NCBI RefSeq assembly: GCF_900095745.1
Contig: NZ_FMIR01000013.1
Location: 124,001-188,000, forward strand
Source: Microbacterium oxydans
GTDB taxonomy: Bacteria; Actinomycetota; Actinomycetes; Actinomycetales; Microbacteriaceae
Direction: 5' to 3'
DNA length: 64,000 bases
The translations under genes were made by a program, and so were the position numbers. This document shows positions 21,882-31,645 of the stretch, piece after piece. The stretch's first letter is position 1. Each line of letters begins with the position of its first letter. The notes below the pieces were generated by a model. The model worked only from the letters and a program-made list of their open reading frames with translations. It was not told the DNA's origin and did not search any database.

Positions 21882-24800
21882 ATGTCCTCCCCCGTGATCT
21901 CCTACCCCCCGGAGCTGCCCGTCAGCGCTGCCCGGGTCGAGATCGGCGACGCCATCCGCGACCACCAGGTCGTGATCGTCGCGGGTGCCACCGGGTCGGG
22001 CAAGACCACCCAACTGCCGAAGATCGCGCTCGAGCTCGGGCGGGAGCGCATCGCGCACACCCAACCGCGTCGCCTCGCCGCCCGGACGATCGCCGAGCGG
22101 GTCGCCGAAGAGCTCCAGGTCGAACTCGGCACGCTCGTCGGCTACAAGGTGCGCTTCACCGACAAGGTGTCCGACGCCACGCGCATCGCGCTGATGACCG
22201 ACGGCATCCTGCTCAACGAGATCCACCGCGACCGGCTGCTCACCCGGTACGACACGATCATCATCGACGAGGCGCACGAACGCTCCCTCAACGTCGACTT
22301 CCTGCTCGGCTACCTGGCCCGCATCCTGCCGGAGCGCCCCGACCTCAAGGTGATCATCACCTCGGCGACCATCGACCCGGAGAGCTTCGCGAAGCACTTC
22401 GCCGCAGCGGATGGCACACCGGCGCCGATCATCGAAGTATCCGGTCGCACGTATCCGGTCGAGATCCGCTACCGCGGACAGGTCGAAGACGGAGACGACG
22501 AGGAGGTTGCACCGGCCGAGCCGGAGGACGAGGTCTCGGCCATCGTCGCCGCCCTGCGCGAGCTCGACCGCGAGGCGCCGGGCGATGTGCTCGTGTTCCT
22601 CCCCGGCGAGGCCGAGATCAGGGATGCGGCCGACGCGGTGCGCGGCGCCTACGCGAACGACCGCGCCCCCACCGAGGTGCTGCCGCTGTTCGGCCGGCTC
22701 TCCGCCGCCGACCAGCACCGCGTGTTCGAGCGCAGCAGGGTGGCGGGCGTCCGCCGCCGCGTCATCCTCGCCACGAACGTCGCCGAGACGAGCCTCACGG
22801 TGCCCGGCATCAAGTACGTGATCGACACCGGCACCGCACGCATCTCGCGCTACAGCAACCGGTCCAAGGTGCAGCGGCTGCCGATCGAGGCCGTCTCGCA
22901 GGCCTCGGCGAACCAGCGATCCGGCCGCGCCGGCCGCACCAGCGACGGCATCGCGATCCGCCTCTACTCGGAGGAGGACTACGACCGGCGCCCGGAGTAC
23001 ACCGAGCCCGAGATCCTGCGCACCTCGCTCGCCTCCGTGATCCTGCAGATGCTGTCGCTCGGCTTCGGCGACATCACCGCATTCCCCTTCCTCACCCCGC
23101 CCGACTCGCGGGGTGTGAAGGCGGCGTTCGACCTGCTCACCGAGCTCGGCGCGGTCGAACCGTCCCGCCGCGACGGCGCTCCGCACCTCACCCGCATCGG
23201 ACGCGACATCTCGCGGATGCCGATCGACCCGCGGTTCGCGCGGATGCTGATCGAGGCGGGGCGCGGGGGCTCGGTCGGCACTGTGACCCGTGACGTGCTC
23301 GCGATCGTGTCGGGTATGACGATCCAGGATGTGCGGGAGCGTCCGGAGGAGCGCCGCGAGGAGGCCGACCGCCTGCACGCCCGCTTCGTCGACCCGACCA
23401 GCGACTTCCTGACTCTGCTGAATCTGTGGAACCACCTGCGCGAGCAGCAGCGCGAACTCGGATCCAGCGCGTTCCGTCGCCTGTGCCGCTCGGAGCACCT
23501 CAACTACGTGCGGGTGCGCGAGTGGTTCGACGTGCACCGCCAGCTGCGCACGCTCGTGAAGACGCCCGAACGCACCGGCGACGATACCGGCACGAGCGAC
23601 CCGGACGCCATCCACCGCGCCCTGCTGTCGGGACTCCTGTCGCAGATCGGCCTCCTCGACGAGCGCACCGCCCCTGCGGGCAAGTCGCACTCCCCCGCGA
23701 AAGAGCCGAAGGGCCGTCGCATCGCCGAGTACCGCGGCGCCCGTGGCATCCGCTTCTCGATCTTCCCCGGCTCGGGACTGCGCAAGAAGAGTCCGCGCGC
23801 GGTGATCGCGGCCGAGATCGTGGAGACCTCCCGCACGTTCGCGCGCACGGTCGCCGCGATCGACCCGGCGTGGGCCGAGCCCCTCGCCGGCGACCTCGCC
23901 AAGCGTCAGGTGACCGAGCCGCACTGGTCGAAGGATGCCGGCGCCGCCGTCGCGTTCGAGAAGGTCACGCTGTTCGGGCTCGAGATCATCCCGCGCCGCC
24001 GTGTGCAGTTCGCGCGCATCGACCGGGCCGCCTCGCGCGAGCTCTTCGTGCGCCATGCGCTGGTCGAGGGCGAGTGGGATCCGACGCGGATCGACAAGCG
24101 GGTGAGCGCGTTCTGGCGCAGCAACGCCGAGCTGCGCAAGCGCCTCGAGAAGCTGGAGGAGCGCGAGCGCCGCCGCGACATCCTCGCCGGCGACGAGGCC
24201 GTGTTCCGGTTCTACGACGAGCGCATTCCCGCCGACGTGTTCGACGTGCGGTCGTTCGAGAGCTGGTGGCGCGAGGCGATGGCCGCGACGCCGAAGCTGC
24301 TCGTCATGCGCGAGAGCGACCTGATCGACGACGAGGAGCGCGCCGATCAGCGCGAGTTCCCGACGCGGTGGACGCAGGGCGACCAGGTGCTGGGCCTCGC
24401 GTACCGGTTCGAACCGGGTGCCGACGACGACGGTGTGAGCGTGGTCGTGCCGCTGCCGCTGCTCGCGCAGCTCGAGGACCGCGGCTTCGACTGGCAGGTT
24501 CCGGGGCTGCGTGCCGAGCTCGTGACCGGGCTGCTGCGTGCGCTGCCCAAGGCCATCCGCCGTCATGTCGTGCCCGCCGCGGACTGGGCCGAGAAGTTCG
24601 GTGCCGAGCTGGCCGAGCAGGGGCCGGAGTCGCACGGCGGCCTGCCGCCGCGCACGCTCAAGGAGGCACTGGCCCGGCTCATCCAGCCGCTCGCGAACCA
24701 GCTGGTCTCCGCCGCCGACTTCGACGACGAGCGCGTGCCGCCACATCTGCGCATGAACTTCCGCGCGGTCGACGAACGCGGCCGGGTGGTCGGCTCGGGT

Positions 24801-25817
24801 CGCGACCTGCGGGCGCTGCAGGCGCAGCTCTCCGACCGGGCGCGCAGCAGCGTGGCGCGATCGATCGCTGCGCCGCCGAAGTCCGGCGCCAAGGGTGCCC
24901 ACAACGGCGCTGAGCGCGGTGGTGCCGAGCGCGTCGCTGCCGCACCGATCGAACAGACCGGTCTCACGGCGTGGACCTTCGGAGACCTGCCCGAGGTGCT
25001 CGACACGCGTGTCGCCGGCGGCGTCGTGCGCGGCTACCCGGCGATCGTCGACCAGGGCAAGAGCGTGTCGGTGCGCGTCGAATCGACCCCGGATGCCGCG
25101 GCCGCCGCCACCCGCGACGGCGTGCTGCGGCTCGTGCTGCTGGGCGTCCCCTCCCCCTCGTCGTACGTGCAGGAGCACCTGACGAGCCAGGAGAAGCTCG
25201 CCCTCGCCGCCTCGCCGTACCAGTCCGCCGCCGCCCTCATCGAGGACTGCCGCGGGGCCGTGGCCCGGCAGGTCATCGAGCAGACGGCACCGGGCGGTAT
25301 CGTGCGCAGCGAAGCCGACTTCGTCCGGGTGCGCGACGCCGTCTCGGGCGTGCTGGTCGATCAGCTCTTCGCGTGCGTCTCACTGGTGGCCCGCATCCTG
25401 ACGAAGTCCCGCGATGTCGAACGCGGCATCAAGTCGCAGAACTCGCTCGCCCTGCTCGGCCCGCTGAACGACATCCGCACACAGCTCAGCGGCCTGCTGC
25501 ATCCGGGCTTCGTCTCCGCGGCCGGAGTCGACCGTCTCGCACACTTCCCGCGCTACCTCGAAGGCATGCTCGACCGGCTGAAGACGCTCGGGAGCGAACC
25601 GGGCAAGGACCGCGCACGCATGACCGAGTACGAGCGGATGGCGAAGGCGTTCGAGGATGCGGGCGGCACGATCCCCCTTCCGTCCGACGCTCCCCCTGCG
25701 CTCGTCGAGGTGCGCTGGCTGCTGGAGGAGTACCGCGTCAGCGTGTTCGCGCAGCGCCTCGGCACCGCGCAGCCGGTGTCGCCGCAGCGCATCATGAAGG
25801 TGCTGTCCGGGCGCTGA
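21882..25817 (+). CDS. hrpA: ATP-dependent RNA helicase HrpA (DEAH box)
   Basis: 1311 residues, normal for bacterial HrpA. Motif I is GATGSGKTTQ (35-44), motif II DEAH at 129-132, motif III SAT at 161-163, and motif VI QRSGRAGR is present. A helicase-associated domain, an OB-fold and the long C-terminal DUF3418 region specific to HrpA follow. Acts on RNA; in E. coli HrpA has been linked to mRNA processing and rescue of stalled ribosomes. Monocistronic by context. Confidence 0.96.
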   Translation: MSSPVISYPPELPVSAARVEIGDAIRDHQVVIVAGATGSGKTTQLPKIALELGRERIAHTQPRRLAARTIAERVAEELQVELGTLVGYKVRFTDKVSDATRIALMTDGILLNEIHRDRLLTRYDTIIIDEAHERSLNVDFLLGYLARILPERPDLKVIITSATIDPESFAKHFAAADGTPAPIIEVSGRTYPVEIRYRGQVEDGDDEEVAPAEPEDEVSAIVAALRELDREAPGDVLVFLPGEAEIRDAADAVRGAYANDRAPTEVLPLFGRLSAADQHRVFERSRVAGVRRRVILATNVAETSLTVPGIKYVIDTGTARISRYSNRSKVQRLPIEAVSQASANQRSGRAGRTSDGIAIRLYSEEDYDRRPEYTEPEILRTSLASVILQMLSLGFGDITAFPFLTPPDSRGVKAAFDLLTELGAVEPSRRDGAPHLTRIGRDISRMPIDPRFARMLIEAGRGGSVGTVTRDVLAIVSGMTIQDVRERPEERREEADRLHARFVDPTSDFLTLLNLWNHLREQQRELGSSAFRRLCRSEHLNYVRVREWFDVHRQLRTLVKTPERTGDDTGTSDPDAIHRALLSGLLSQIGLLDERTAPAGKSHSPAKEPKGRRIAEYRGARGIRFSIFPGSGLRKKSPRAVIAAEIVETSRTFARTVAAIDPAWAEPLAGDLAKRQVTEPHWSKDAGAAVAFEKVTLFGLEIIPRRRVQFARIDRAASRELFVRHALVEGEWDPTRIDKRVSAFWRSNAELRKRLEKLEERERRRDILAGDEAVFRFYDERIPADVFDVRSFESWWREAMAATPKLLVMRESDLIDDEERADQREFPTRWTQGDQVLGLAYRFEPGADDDGVSVVVPLPLLAQLEDRGFDWQVPGLRAELVTGLLRALPKAIRRHVVPAADWAEKFGAELAEQGPESHGGLPPRTLKEALARLIQPLANQLVSAADFDDERVPPHLRMNFRAVDERGRVVGSGRDLRALQAQLSDRARSSVARSIAAPPKSGAKGAHNGAERGGAERVAAAPIEQTGLTAWTFGDLPEVLDTRVAGGVVRGYPAIVDQGKSVSVRVESTPDAAAAATRDGVLRLVLLGVPSPSSYVQEHLTSQEKLALAASPYQSAAALIEDCRGAVARQVIEQTAPGGIVRSEADFVRVRDAVSGVLVDQLFACVSLVARILTKSRDVERGIKSQNSLALLGPLNDIRTQLSGLLHPGFVSAAGVDRLAHFPRYLEGMLDRLKTLGSEPGKDRARMTEYERMAKAFEDAGGTIPLPSDAPPALVEVRWLLEEYRVSVFAQRLGTAQPVSPQRIMKVLSGR

Positions 25818-25843
25818 TCCGCGACGGCGGGCGTCGGCGCGGG

Positions 25844-25849
25844 TAGCCT
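25844..25849 (+). promoter_or_regulatory. -10 box of leaderless oxidoreductase promoter
   Basis: TAGCCT, 6 nt before the ATG at 25856, in the 38-bp gap after hrpA. Confidence 0.5.
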
Positions 25850-25855
25850 GAATCC

Positions 25856-26800
25856 ATGGCACGCGCGATCGTCTACACCGAGTTCGGCTCCCCCGATGTC
25901 CTGCACCTGATGGAGATCCCCGATCCCGTCGCGGCTCGCGGCGAGGTCGTGGTGCGCATCGAGGCAGCGGGGGCGAATCCCATCGACGCCAAGCTGCGCA
26001 GCGCCAAGCGGCCGTCTCCCCCGATCACCGAGCCGCGTCCTGTCGGGTTCGACGGGGCCGGCGTGGTCGAGCTGCTGGGCGAGGGTGTCGACGACTTCGC
26101 GGTCGGCGACCGCGTGGCGATCCGTGACGCGCACGGCACCTACGCCTCGGCGATCGCGATCTCCACCGAGAAGCTCGCGAAGCTCCCCGACTCCGTCACG
26201 ACCGCCGAGGGGGCGGCGATCGGGATCCCCGCGGGCACCGCGTACCAGTCGCTGCGTTCACTCGGGGTCACCGAGGGCGATGTGCTGCTCGTGCACGGCG
26301 GCTCCGGTTCGGTCGGACAGGCCGCCGTGCAGTTCGCGGTGGCCTGGGGTGCAACCGTGATCGCGACGGCGAGCCCCGCCCGCCACGACCAGCTGCGCGA
26401 ACTCGGCGCGATCCCCGTGGCCTACGGCGAGGGCCTGCTCGACCGCGTGCGCGACGCCGCCCCCGAGGCCGTCACCGTGGCCCTGGACTGCGCCGGCACC
26501 GACGAGGCGATCGAGACCTCCCTCGCGCTGGTCGCCGACCGCGACCGGATCGCGACGATCGTGCGCGGACCGGATTCCGCGTCCTTCGGCATCCGCGCGT
26601 TCTCCGGCGGCTCCCCTGTGCCCCTGACCGAAGAAGAGCTCGCCTGGCGCGCCGAGGCGCTCCCCGAGACGATCGCCCTCCTCGACGCCGGTGACTTCGT
26701 GATCGAGCTCGGCCCCCAGCTGCCGCTGACCGAGGCGGCGCAGGCCCATGAGCTCATGGAATCCGGCGCCGCCTCGGGCAAGATCATCCTCGTCCCCTGA
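25856..26800 (+). CDS. NADP-dependent quinone oxidoreductase-like protein (MDR superfamily)
   Basis: 314 residues. Zinc-free medium-chain reductase of the quinone oxidoreductase type: GroES-like N-terminal part, VGFDGAGVVELLGEGV, and a Rossmann nucleotide loop VHGGSGSVGQAAVQFA (about 143-158). It likely reduces quinones or enones with NADPH. It stands alone between hrpA and the convergent AhpD-like gene, with a leaderless start. Confidence 0.9.
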   Translation: MARAIVYTEFGSPDVLHLMEIPDPVAARGEVVVRIEAAGANPIDAKLRSAKRPSPPITEPRPVGFDGAGVVELLGEGVDDFAVGDRVAIRDAHGTYASAIAISTEKLAKLPDSVTTAEGAAIGIPAGTAYQSLRSLGVTEGDVLLVHGGSGSVGQAAVQFAVAWGATVIATASPARHDQLRELGAIPVAYGEGLLDRVRDAAPEAVTVALDCAGTDEAIETSLALVADRDRIATIVRGPDSASFGIRAFSGGSPVPLTEEELAWRAEALPETIALLDAGDFVIELGPQLPLTEAAQAHELMESGAASGKIILVP

Positions 26801-26822
26801 CGGCGAGGTGCCGTAAGAGCGG

Positions 26823-27431
26823 TCAGGCCGGAGCCACCGGCCGTCCGATCGACAGCATCAGCCGGTTCGCCCAGTTGAAGAACGCGGCGCCGTGGATGAG
26901 GTCCGAGATCTCCAGGTCGTCGAGCCCGGCGGCACGCAGCCGCACGATCTCGTCCGCGCCGAACGCGTTCGGGGTGTCGGTGAGGGCGACGGATGCCGCG
27001 ACGACGGCGTTCCAGCGCTCGCCGAGGTCCGCATCCACGCCCTCGTCGAGCAGCAGGTCGACGTCGTCTGCGCGCTTGCTGTGGTGCGCGGCGAAGCGCG
27101 AGTGCACCGAGGCGCAGAACACGCAGCCGTTGCGGCGGGATGCCGCGGTCGCCGCGAGCTCTCGGTCGGCACGGGGCAGGCCCTCCGCGGCGTTGTAGAA
27201 GATGTCCTTGTCGACCAGGGTGCGGGCCTTCAGCACTTCGGGGTCGCGGGCCAGCAGGCGGAAGTAGTCGTTCTTCGCGCGAGCCGCATCGACGAGGCCG
27301 TCGTAGTGGCGCTCGGTCAGCTCCTCCTCGGCGAGGGGCTCGAGGTGCGGCACCCACCCGACCTCGCCGCGGGTGAACGCGTGCGGGTGCGGGGCGTCAT
27401 CGTGCCGGAGCACGCTCTGTTCGGCGGTCAT
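26823..27431 (-). CDS. alkylhydroperoxidase-domain protein (AhpD fold, Avi_7169-like family)
   Basis: 202 residues, carboxymuconolactone-decarboxylase/AhpD fold. The redox site is intact: Cys103-Val-Phe-Cys106 and His110 in NGCVFCASVHSRFAAHH, with Glu91 upstream. AhpD proteins reduce peroxides or act in ring-opening reactions. As the last gene of the ABC/monooxygenase operon, and overlapping its CMD-fold partner by 4 nt, it probably handles a reactive product made by the monooxygenases. Families of this kind were defined by their co-occurrence with such transporters; the substrate is not known to me. Confidence 0.87.
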   Translation of the reverse strand: MTAEQSVLRHDDAPHPHAFTRGEVGWVPHLEPLAEEELTERHYDGLVDAARAKNDYFRLLARDPEVLKARTLVDKDIFYNAAEGLPRADRELAATAASRRNGCVFCASVHSRFAAHHSKRADDVDLLLDEGVDADLGERWNAVVAASVALTDTPNAFGADEIVRLRAAGLDDLEISDLIHGAAFFNWANRLMLSIGRPVAPA

Positions 27432-28057
27432 GCGGCCTCCTCCTCGGGATTGTCGGTAACGGATTCGGACGCCAGCCCCGCAGCGGCGAGCACGCGGAGT
27501 CCGGTGACGACGCGCTGTTGGAAGGCGAGGAACGACACCAGCTGCGAGAGCGTCACGATGCCGTCGGCCGACCAGCCCGCATCGACCAGACGGCCGAGGT
27601 CGGCGCCCGAGGCCTCGCGGGGGCGGAACACCAGGAGGTGCGTGTGCGCGAGGGCAGCCGCGAGGCGCTCACCCGCCGCGGCGATGACAGCCTCGGACGG
27701 GACGTAGCGCGCCCCGTCGGCGTTCTCGGCCTGCAGCCCGAGCTCGGTGTAGGCGCCGAAGGGTCCGGTGGTCGCCGCCCGGGCGGCCTCCGCGAGCACG
27801 ACGGCCGCGCGCTGGGCGTCGGCCTCCTGCGCACGACCGGCGTAGAACTCGGCGGTCGGGTCTTCGGCTCCCGCGAGACCGGTGGCGAAAGCGGCCACGA
27901 GTTCGCGTTCGGCCTGCGAGACGTGCTCCGTGCTCACCGGCTGGAAGAGGGCGTCGAAGCTCGCCTGCAGCTGCTCCCTGGTCACCGGACGGCGACGGCG
28001 CAGGGCATCGAGCTCCGGCGTCACCTCCGCGATCCGGTCCACGATGTCGTCGGTCAT
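27428..28057 (-). CDS. CMD-domain protein without cysteines (Avi_7170-like family)
   Basis: 209 residues with the helical AhpD/CMD layout but no cysteine at all, so it cannot perform CxxC redox chemistry. It overlaps the intact AhpD-type gene downstream and the monooxygenase upstream by 4 nt each. Its likely role is a structural or regulatory partner, perhaps in a hetero-oligomer with the active protein. Identification rests on context and overall similarity; confidence in the fold is moderate. Confidence 0.78.
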   Translation of the reverse strand: MTDDIVDRIAEVTPELDALRRRRPVTREQLQASFDALFQPVSTEHVSQAERELVAAFATGLAGAEDPTAEFYAGRAQEADAQRAAVVLAEAARAATTGPFGAYTELGLQAENADGARYVPSEAVIAAAGERLAAALAHTHLLVFRPREASGADLGRLVDAGWSADGIVTLSQLVSFLAFQQRVVTGLRVLAAAGLASESVTDNPEEEAA

Positions 28058-29106
28058 GCGTTCTCCTTGAGGGTGAGGTTCTGGTCGGTAGTGGTTCCGT
28101 GCGGTGTCGGGGTCAGCGCGTAGCCGAGGGCCGGGGCGACCTCGTCGGCGAAGAGCGCGATCGAGCGCAGCACGTGCTCGTGCGGGGCGTCGACCGAGTG
28201 CACCTGGAACGCCACCTCGGTCGCGCGGGCGAGGGTGGTGTCGGCGGCGAGCGATTCCGCCACCTGCTCCGGCGTGCCCAGGTGCGTGTCGAGCGCGGCG
28301 ATCAGCTCGTCGATGCTGTCGCCCGGGATGGTCTGGCCCTGACGCCGGAAGCCCTCCGCCGCCCGGCGCAGCCCGACCTCGGCGAAGCGCAGCGCCTCGG
28401 CACGGTCGTCGGCGACGAACACGGTGCGCGAGGCGGTGATCCGCGGCGCCACCCCCTCCGGCAGCGCTTCGAGGTACGCGTCGATGATCGGATCCTGCAG
28501 GGCCGACAGCGGTGCGTGCAGCCGGTCGGCACTGCGCGGTTGCGTGCGAGACAGCAGCAGCCCGTGCCCGTGGATGCCGGCCCGATGCCCGCCCGGCACC
28601 GAGAAGGTGGCCTGCCAGACGCGGTCGGCGAGGTCTCCGGCATCCGGGTAGAGGGTGTTGCCGGCACCGACGTCACGGCCGGCGAGACCGTCGAGCAGTG
28701 TCCGCAGCTTCCGGTCGTAGGTCGGCCCCTTGTCGCGCACGTCCTCGCCGAACGGCGCGAACGACGAGGGCGTGCCGCCGCTGCCGAGTCCCAGATCCAC
28801 GCGCCCCCCGGAGAGCAGATCGGCGACCACGGCATCCTCCGCCACCCGCACCGGGTCCTCGAGCGGCAGCGTGATCACGCCGGTGCCGAGACGGATGGTG
28901 GAAGTCACGGCGGCGACGTTCGCGAGGAACACCAGGGGCGACGGCAGCCCGCCCTCGGCCGCGTGGAAGTGGTGCTGCGCGACCCACGCCCGACCGATGC
29001 CGTGCCGCTCGGCCTGCTGGATCTGCGCGGTCGCGAACGCATACCGCTCGGCAGGGGCGGCGTCGTCGAGCAGTCGGGTGAAGAAGGCGACGGTGGGTGC
29101 GGTCAT
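28054..29106 (-). CDS. FMN-dependent luciferase-like monooxygenase (KPN_01858-like family)
   Basis: 350 residues, TIM-barrel LLM flavoprotein. Family features are VAQHHFHAAEGGLPSPLVFLANVAAVT, IRLGTGVITLPLEDPVRVAEDAVVAD and VDLGLGSGGTPSSFAPFGED. Such enzymes use FMNH2 and O2 to oxidise a small molecule, often cleaving C-S or C-N bonds. The gene overlaps the ABC ATPase and the CMD gene by 4 nt each. No flavin reductase is in the operon; the MsuE-like protein at 19087-19656 could supply FMNH2. Confidence 0.88.
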   Translation of the reverse strand: MTAPTVAFFTRLLDDAAPAERYAFATAQIQQAERHGIGRAWVAQHHFHAAEGGLPSPLVFLANVAAVTSTIRLGTGVITLPLEDPVRVAEDAVVADLLSGGRVDLGLGSGGTPSSFAPFGEDVRDKGPTYDRKLRTLLDGLAGRDVGAGNTLYPDAGDLADRVWQATFSVPGGHRAGIHGHGLLLSRTQPRSADRLHAPLSALQDPIIDAYLEALPEGVAPRITASRTVFVADDRAEALRFAEVGLRRAAEGFRRQGQTIPGDSIDELIAALDTHLGTPEQVAESLAADTTLARATEVAFQVHSVDAPHEHVLRSIALFADEVAPALGYALTPTPHGTTTDQNLTLKENA

Positions 29107-30752
29107 GCGGGTACCTCTCTGATGCCGGAGACTTCTCTGGTTCCGGGCACTGCGGCCAGCAGCTCCCGGGTGTAGTCGTGCTGCGGGTCGCGGAAGAGGT
29201 CTTCCGTCTGCCCCTCCTCGACGATCCGGCCGCGGCGCATCACCGAGACCGTGTGGCTGATCCGCCGCACCACCGCGAGGTCGTGCGAGATGAACAGGTA
29301 GGTGAGCCCGAGCTCGGCCTGCAGCGAGGTGAGCAGCTCGAGGATGCGGGCCTGCACGGTCACGTCCAGCGCCGACACCGCCTCGTCGAGCACCACGATG
29401 TCGGGGTCGATCGCGAGCGCACGGGCGATCGCGACGCGCTGGCGCTGCCCGCCCGACAGTTCCCGCGGGGTGCGCCGTGCGACCTCCGCGGGGAGTGACA
29501 CACGGTCGAGGAGGGCGAGAGCGCGCTCGCGGCGCTCGGTGCGACTGCCCACGCCGAAGTTCACCAGCGGCTCGGCGACGATCTCCGCGATCTGCTGGCG
29601 CGGGTCGAGCGAGGCGAACGGGTTCTGATAGACGAGCTGGATGCGTCGGCGCAGCACCCGCAGCTGCTCGCGCTTCGCGTGGGTCACGTCGTCGCCGTCG
29701 ACCTCGATCGTTCCGGCATCCGGTTGGTGGAAGCGGGTGATGAGCCGTGCCGTCGTGGTCTTGCCCGAGCCCGACTCCCCCACGAGCGCATGCGTGGTGC
29801 CCTTGCGCACCCGGAACGACACGTCGTCGACGGCACGGAAGCGCTCGCGCCCCGCGACGCGGAACTCCTTCACGAGCCCGTCGGCCACGATCGCCCAGGG
29901 GTTCTCGGCGGCGACCGCCGCGGCATCACGCAGGAACGGCGGGGCATCCGGCCGACGGAAACCTGTCGCGAACGCCGGAGCGTCGGCGAGCAGCTGCTTC
30001 GTGTACGGGTCGGCCGGTGCGGCGAGCACCGCCTCGCTGGAGCCCTGCTCGACGATGCGACCGTCTTTGAGCACGACGAGCCGCTCGGCCCGGTCGGCCG
30101 CGACGCCGAGGTCGTGGGTCACGAGCAGGATGCTGGTGCCTTCCTCGCGCTGCAGCTCGTCGAGCAGGTCGAGCACCTTGCGCTGCACCGTGGCGTCGAG
30201 GGCGCTGGTGGGCTCGTCGGCGATCAGGAGCCGCGGCCGCAGGGCGATCGCGGTGGCGATGAGCACGCGCTGGCGCATGCCGCCCGAGAGCTCGTGCGGA
30301 TACTGGCACGCCCGCAGGTCGGGGTCGTCGATGCCGACACGGTCGAGCAGCTCGATGGCCCGCGCCCGCCGCGACCGGCGATCCCGGTGCCCGTGCAGAC
30401 GGAGGATCTCCTCGACCTGCGCACCGATCGTGCGCACGGGGTCGAGCGAGGTGGTCGGATCCTGCGGCACGAGACCGATCTCGGGACCGCGGATGCCGCG
30501 CAGCGCACGATCGGACCACCCCGAGATGTCGAGGTCGCCGAGCAGCACCCGCCCGCCGTCGACGCGGCCGCCTTCGGGCAGCAGCCCGAGCAGGGCGTGC
30601 GCGGTGGTGGACTTGCCCGAACCCGACTCCCCCACGAGCGCCAGGGTCTCGCCCTCCGCTATCTCGAACGAGACGCCGTGCACGACCTCGCGGCGGCGGT
30701 CCTTGTCGCCGTAGGAGATCCGGAGGTCGGTGGCGGAGATGACGGTGCTCAC
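29103..30752 (-). CDS. ABC transporter ATP-binding protein, fused DppD-DppF type (monooxygenase cluster)
   Basis: 549 residues with two full ABC cassettes: GESGSGKSTTAHALLGLLPEG and LSGGMRQR in the first, GESGSGKTTTARL and LSGGQRQR in the second. The GTG at 30750-30752 is chosen because AAGGAG lies 8 nt before it and it overlaps the permease stop (GTGA). Drives the importer encoded just upstream in the same operon. Confidence 0.93.
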   Translation of the reverse strand: MSTVISATDLRISYGDKDRRREVVHGVSFEIAEGETLALVGESGSGKSTTAHALLGLLPEGGRVDGGRVLLGDLDISGWSDRALRGIRGPEIGLVPQDPTTSLDPVRTIGAQVEEILRLHGHRDRRSRRARAIELLDRVGIDDPDLRACQYPHELSGGMRQRVLIATAIALRPRLLIADEPTSALDATVQRKVLDLLDELQREEGTSILLVTHDLGVAADRAERLVVLKDGRIVEQGSSEAVLAAPADPYTKQLLADAPAFATGFRRPDAPPFLRDAAAVAAENPWAIVADGLVKEFRVAGRERFRAVDDVSFRVRKGTTHALVGESGSGKTTTARLITRFHQPDAGTIEVDGDDVTHAKREQLRVLRRRIQLVYQNPFASLDPRQQIAEIVAEPLVNFGVGSRTERRERALALLDRVSLPAEVARRTPRELSGGQRQRVAIARALAIDPDIVVLDEAVSALDVTVQARILELLTSLQAELGLTYLFISHDLAVVRRISHTVSVMRRGRIVEEGQTEDLFRDPQHDYTRELLAAVPGTREVSGIREVPA

Positions 30753-31645
30753 TTCGCGCTCCTTCCGATGCGGTGGCTGATCCGGTTGGCGCTGAGGACG
30801 ACGACGACCACGACGAGACCGGGCAGGGCGGTGAGCCACCAGGCGGTGCCCACGTAGTTGCGGCCGTCGGCGATCAGCAGGCCCCACTCCGGCGTGGGCG
30901 GCGGCGCACCGTAGCCGAGGAACCCGAGCGTCGAGATCGCGAGGATCGCCGTGCCGAACTGCAGTGCGGCGAGCGCGACGATCGGCGTCAGCGAGTTGGG
31001 CAGCACGTGGCGGCGCAGGACGGTGAAGAACGTGCCGCCGCTGCCGAAGGCGGCTTCGACGTACTCGGTGCGCCGCACGCGCGCGACCTCGGCGCGCATG
31101 AGCCGGGCGAAGGCCGCGACGCTGCCGAGACCGACCGCGATCGCGGCGTTCACGGTGCCGAAGCCGAGCAGGATGATGACGGTGAGGGCGAGGAGCAGTC
31201 CCGGGATCGCGAGCAGCACGTCGACCACGCGCATCAGCACGTCGTCGACCACACCCCCGACGGCACCGGCGATCGCACCGATCAGCGTGCCGAGGGCGAG
31301 CCCGACCGTGACGGCGATGAGCGCTCCCGAGAGCGAGTGCACCGCGCCGTGCACGACACGGCCGAACAGGTCGCGGCCGAGGGTGTCGGTGCCGAACCAG
31401 TGTGCGGCGCTCGGCGCGAGCAGCTTGTCGGCCGGGACGCCCGTGAGCGGGTCGCCGGGGGCGAAAACCCCGGGGATGACGGCCCAGAGCACGGCGAGCG
31501 CGACGATCGCGTAGGCCAGGTACAGACCCCAGGCGCGGCCGCGCAGTCGGCGGCGAGGGGCCTTCTCGGTCTCGGTCGCGGCCGGATGCGCGGGCGCGGC
31601 CGGGTCGGGCCCGACCACGGGATCGATGATCACGGGAGCGGTCAT
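30749..31645 (-). CDS. ABC transporter permease, DppC type (monooxygenase cluster)
   Basis: 298 residues, about six spans, with a Pro/Ala-rich cytoplasmic N terminus. The OppC-type loop (APSAAHWFGTDTLGRDLFGRVVHG) follows the first span, and the EAA-like loop is visible around FGSGGTFFTVLRRHVLPN. The ATG at 31645 overlaps the preceding permease stop by 4 nt. Confidence 0.92.
   Translation of the reverse strand: MTAPVIIDPVVGPDPAAPAHPAATETEKAPRRRLRGRAWGLYLAYAIVALAVLWAVIPGVFAPGDPLTGVPADKLLAPSAAHWFGTDTLGRDLFGRVVHGAVHSLSGALIAVTVGLALGTLIGAIAGAVGGVVDDVLMRVVDVLLAIPGLLLALTVIILLGFGTVNAAIAVGLGSVAAFARLMRAEVARVRRTEYVEAAFGSGGTFFTVLRRHVLPNSLTPIVALAALQFGTAILAISTLGFLGYGAPPPTPEWGLLIADGRNYVGTAWWLTALPGLVVVVVVLSANRISHRIGRSAK

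Noticed and set aside
26800..26814. Terminator hairpin ACGGC-GAGGT-GCCGT between convergent genes
   Set aside because: The stem is only 5 bp and is expected often by chance at this GC content.
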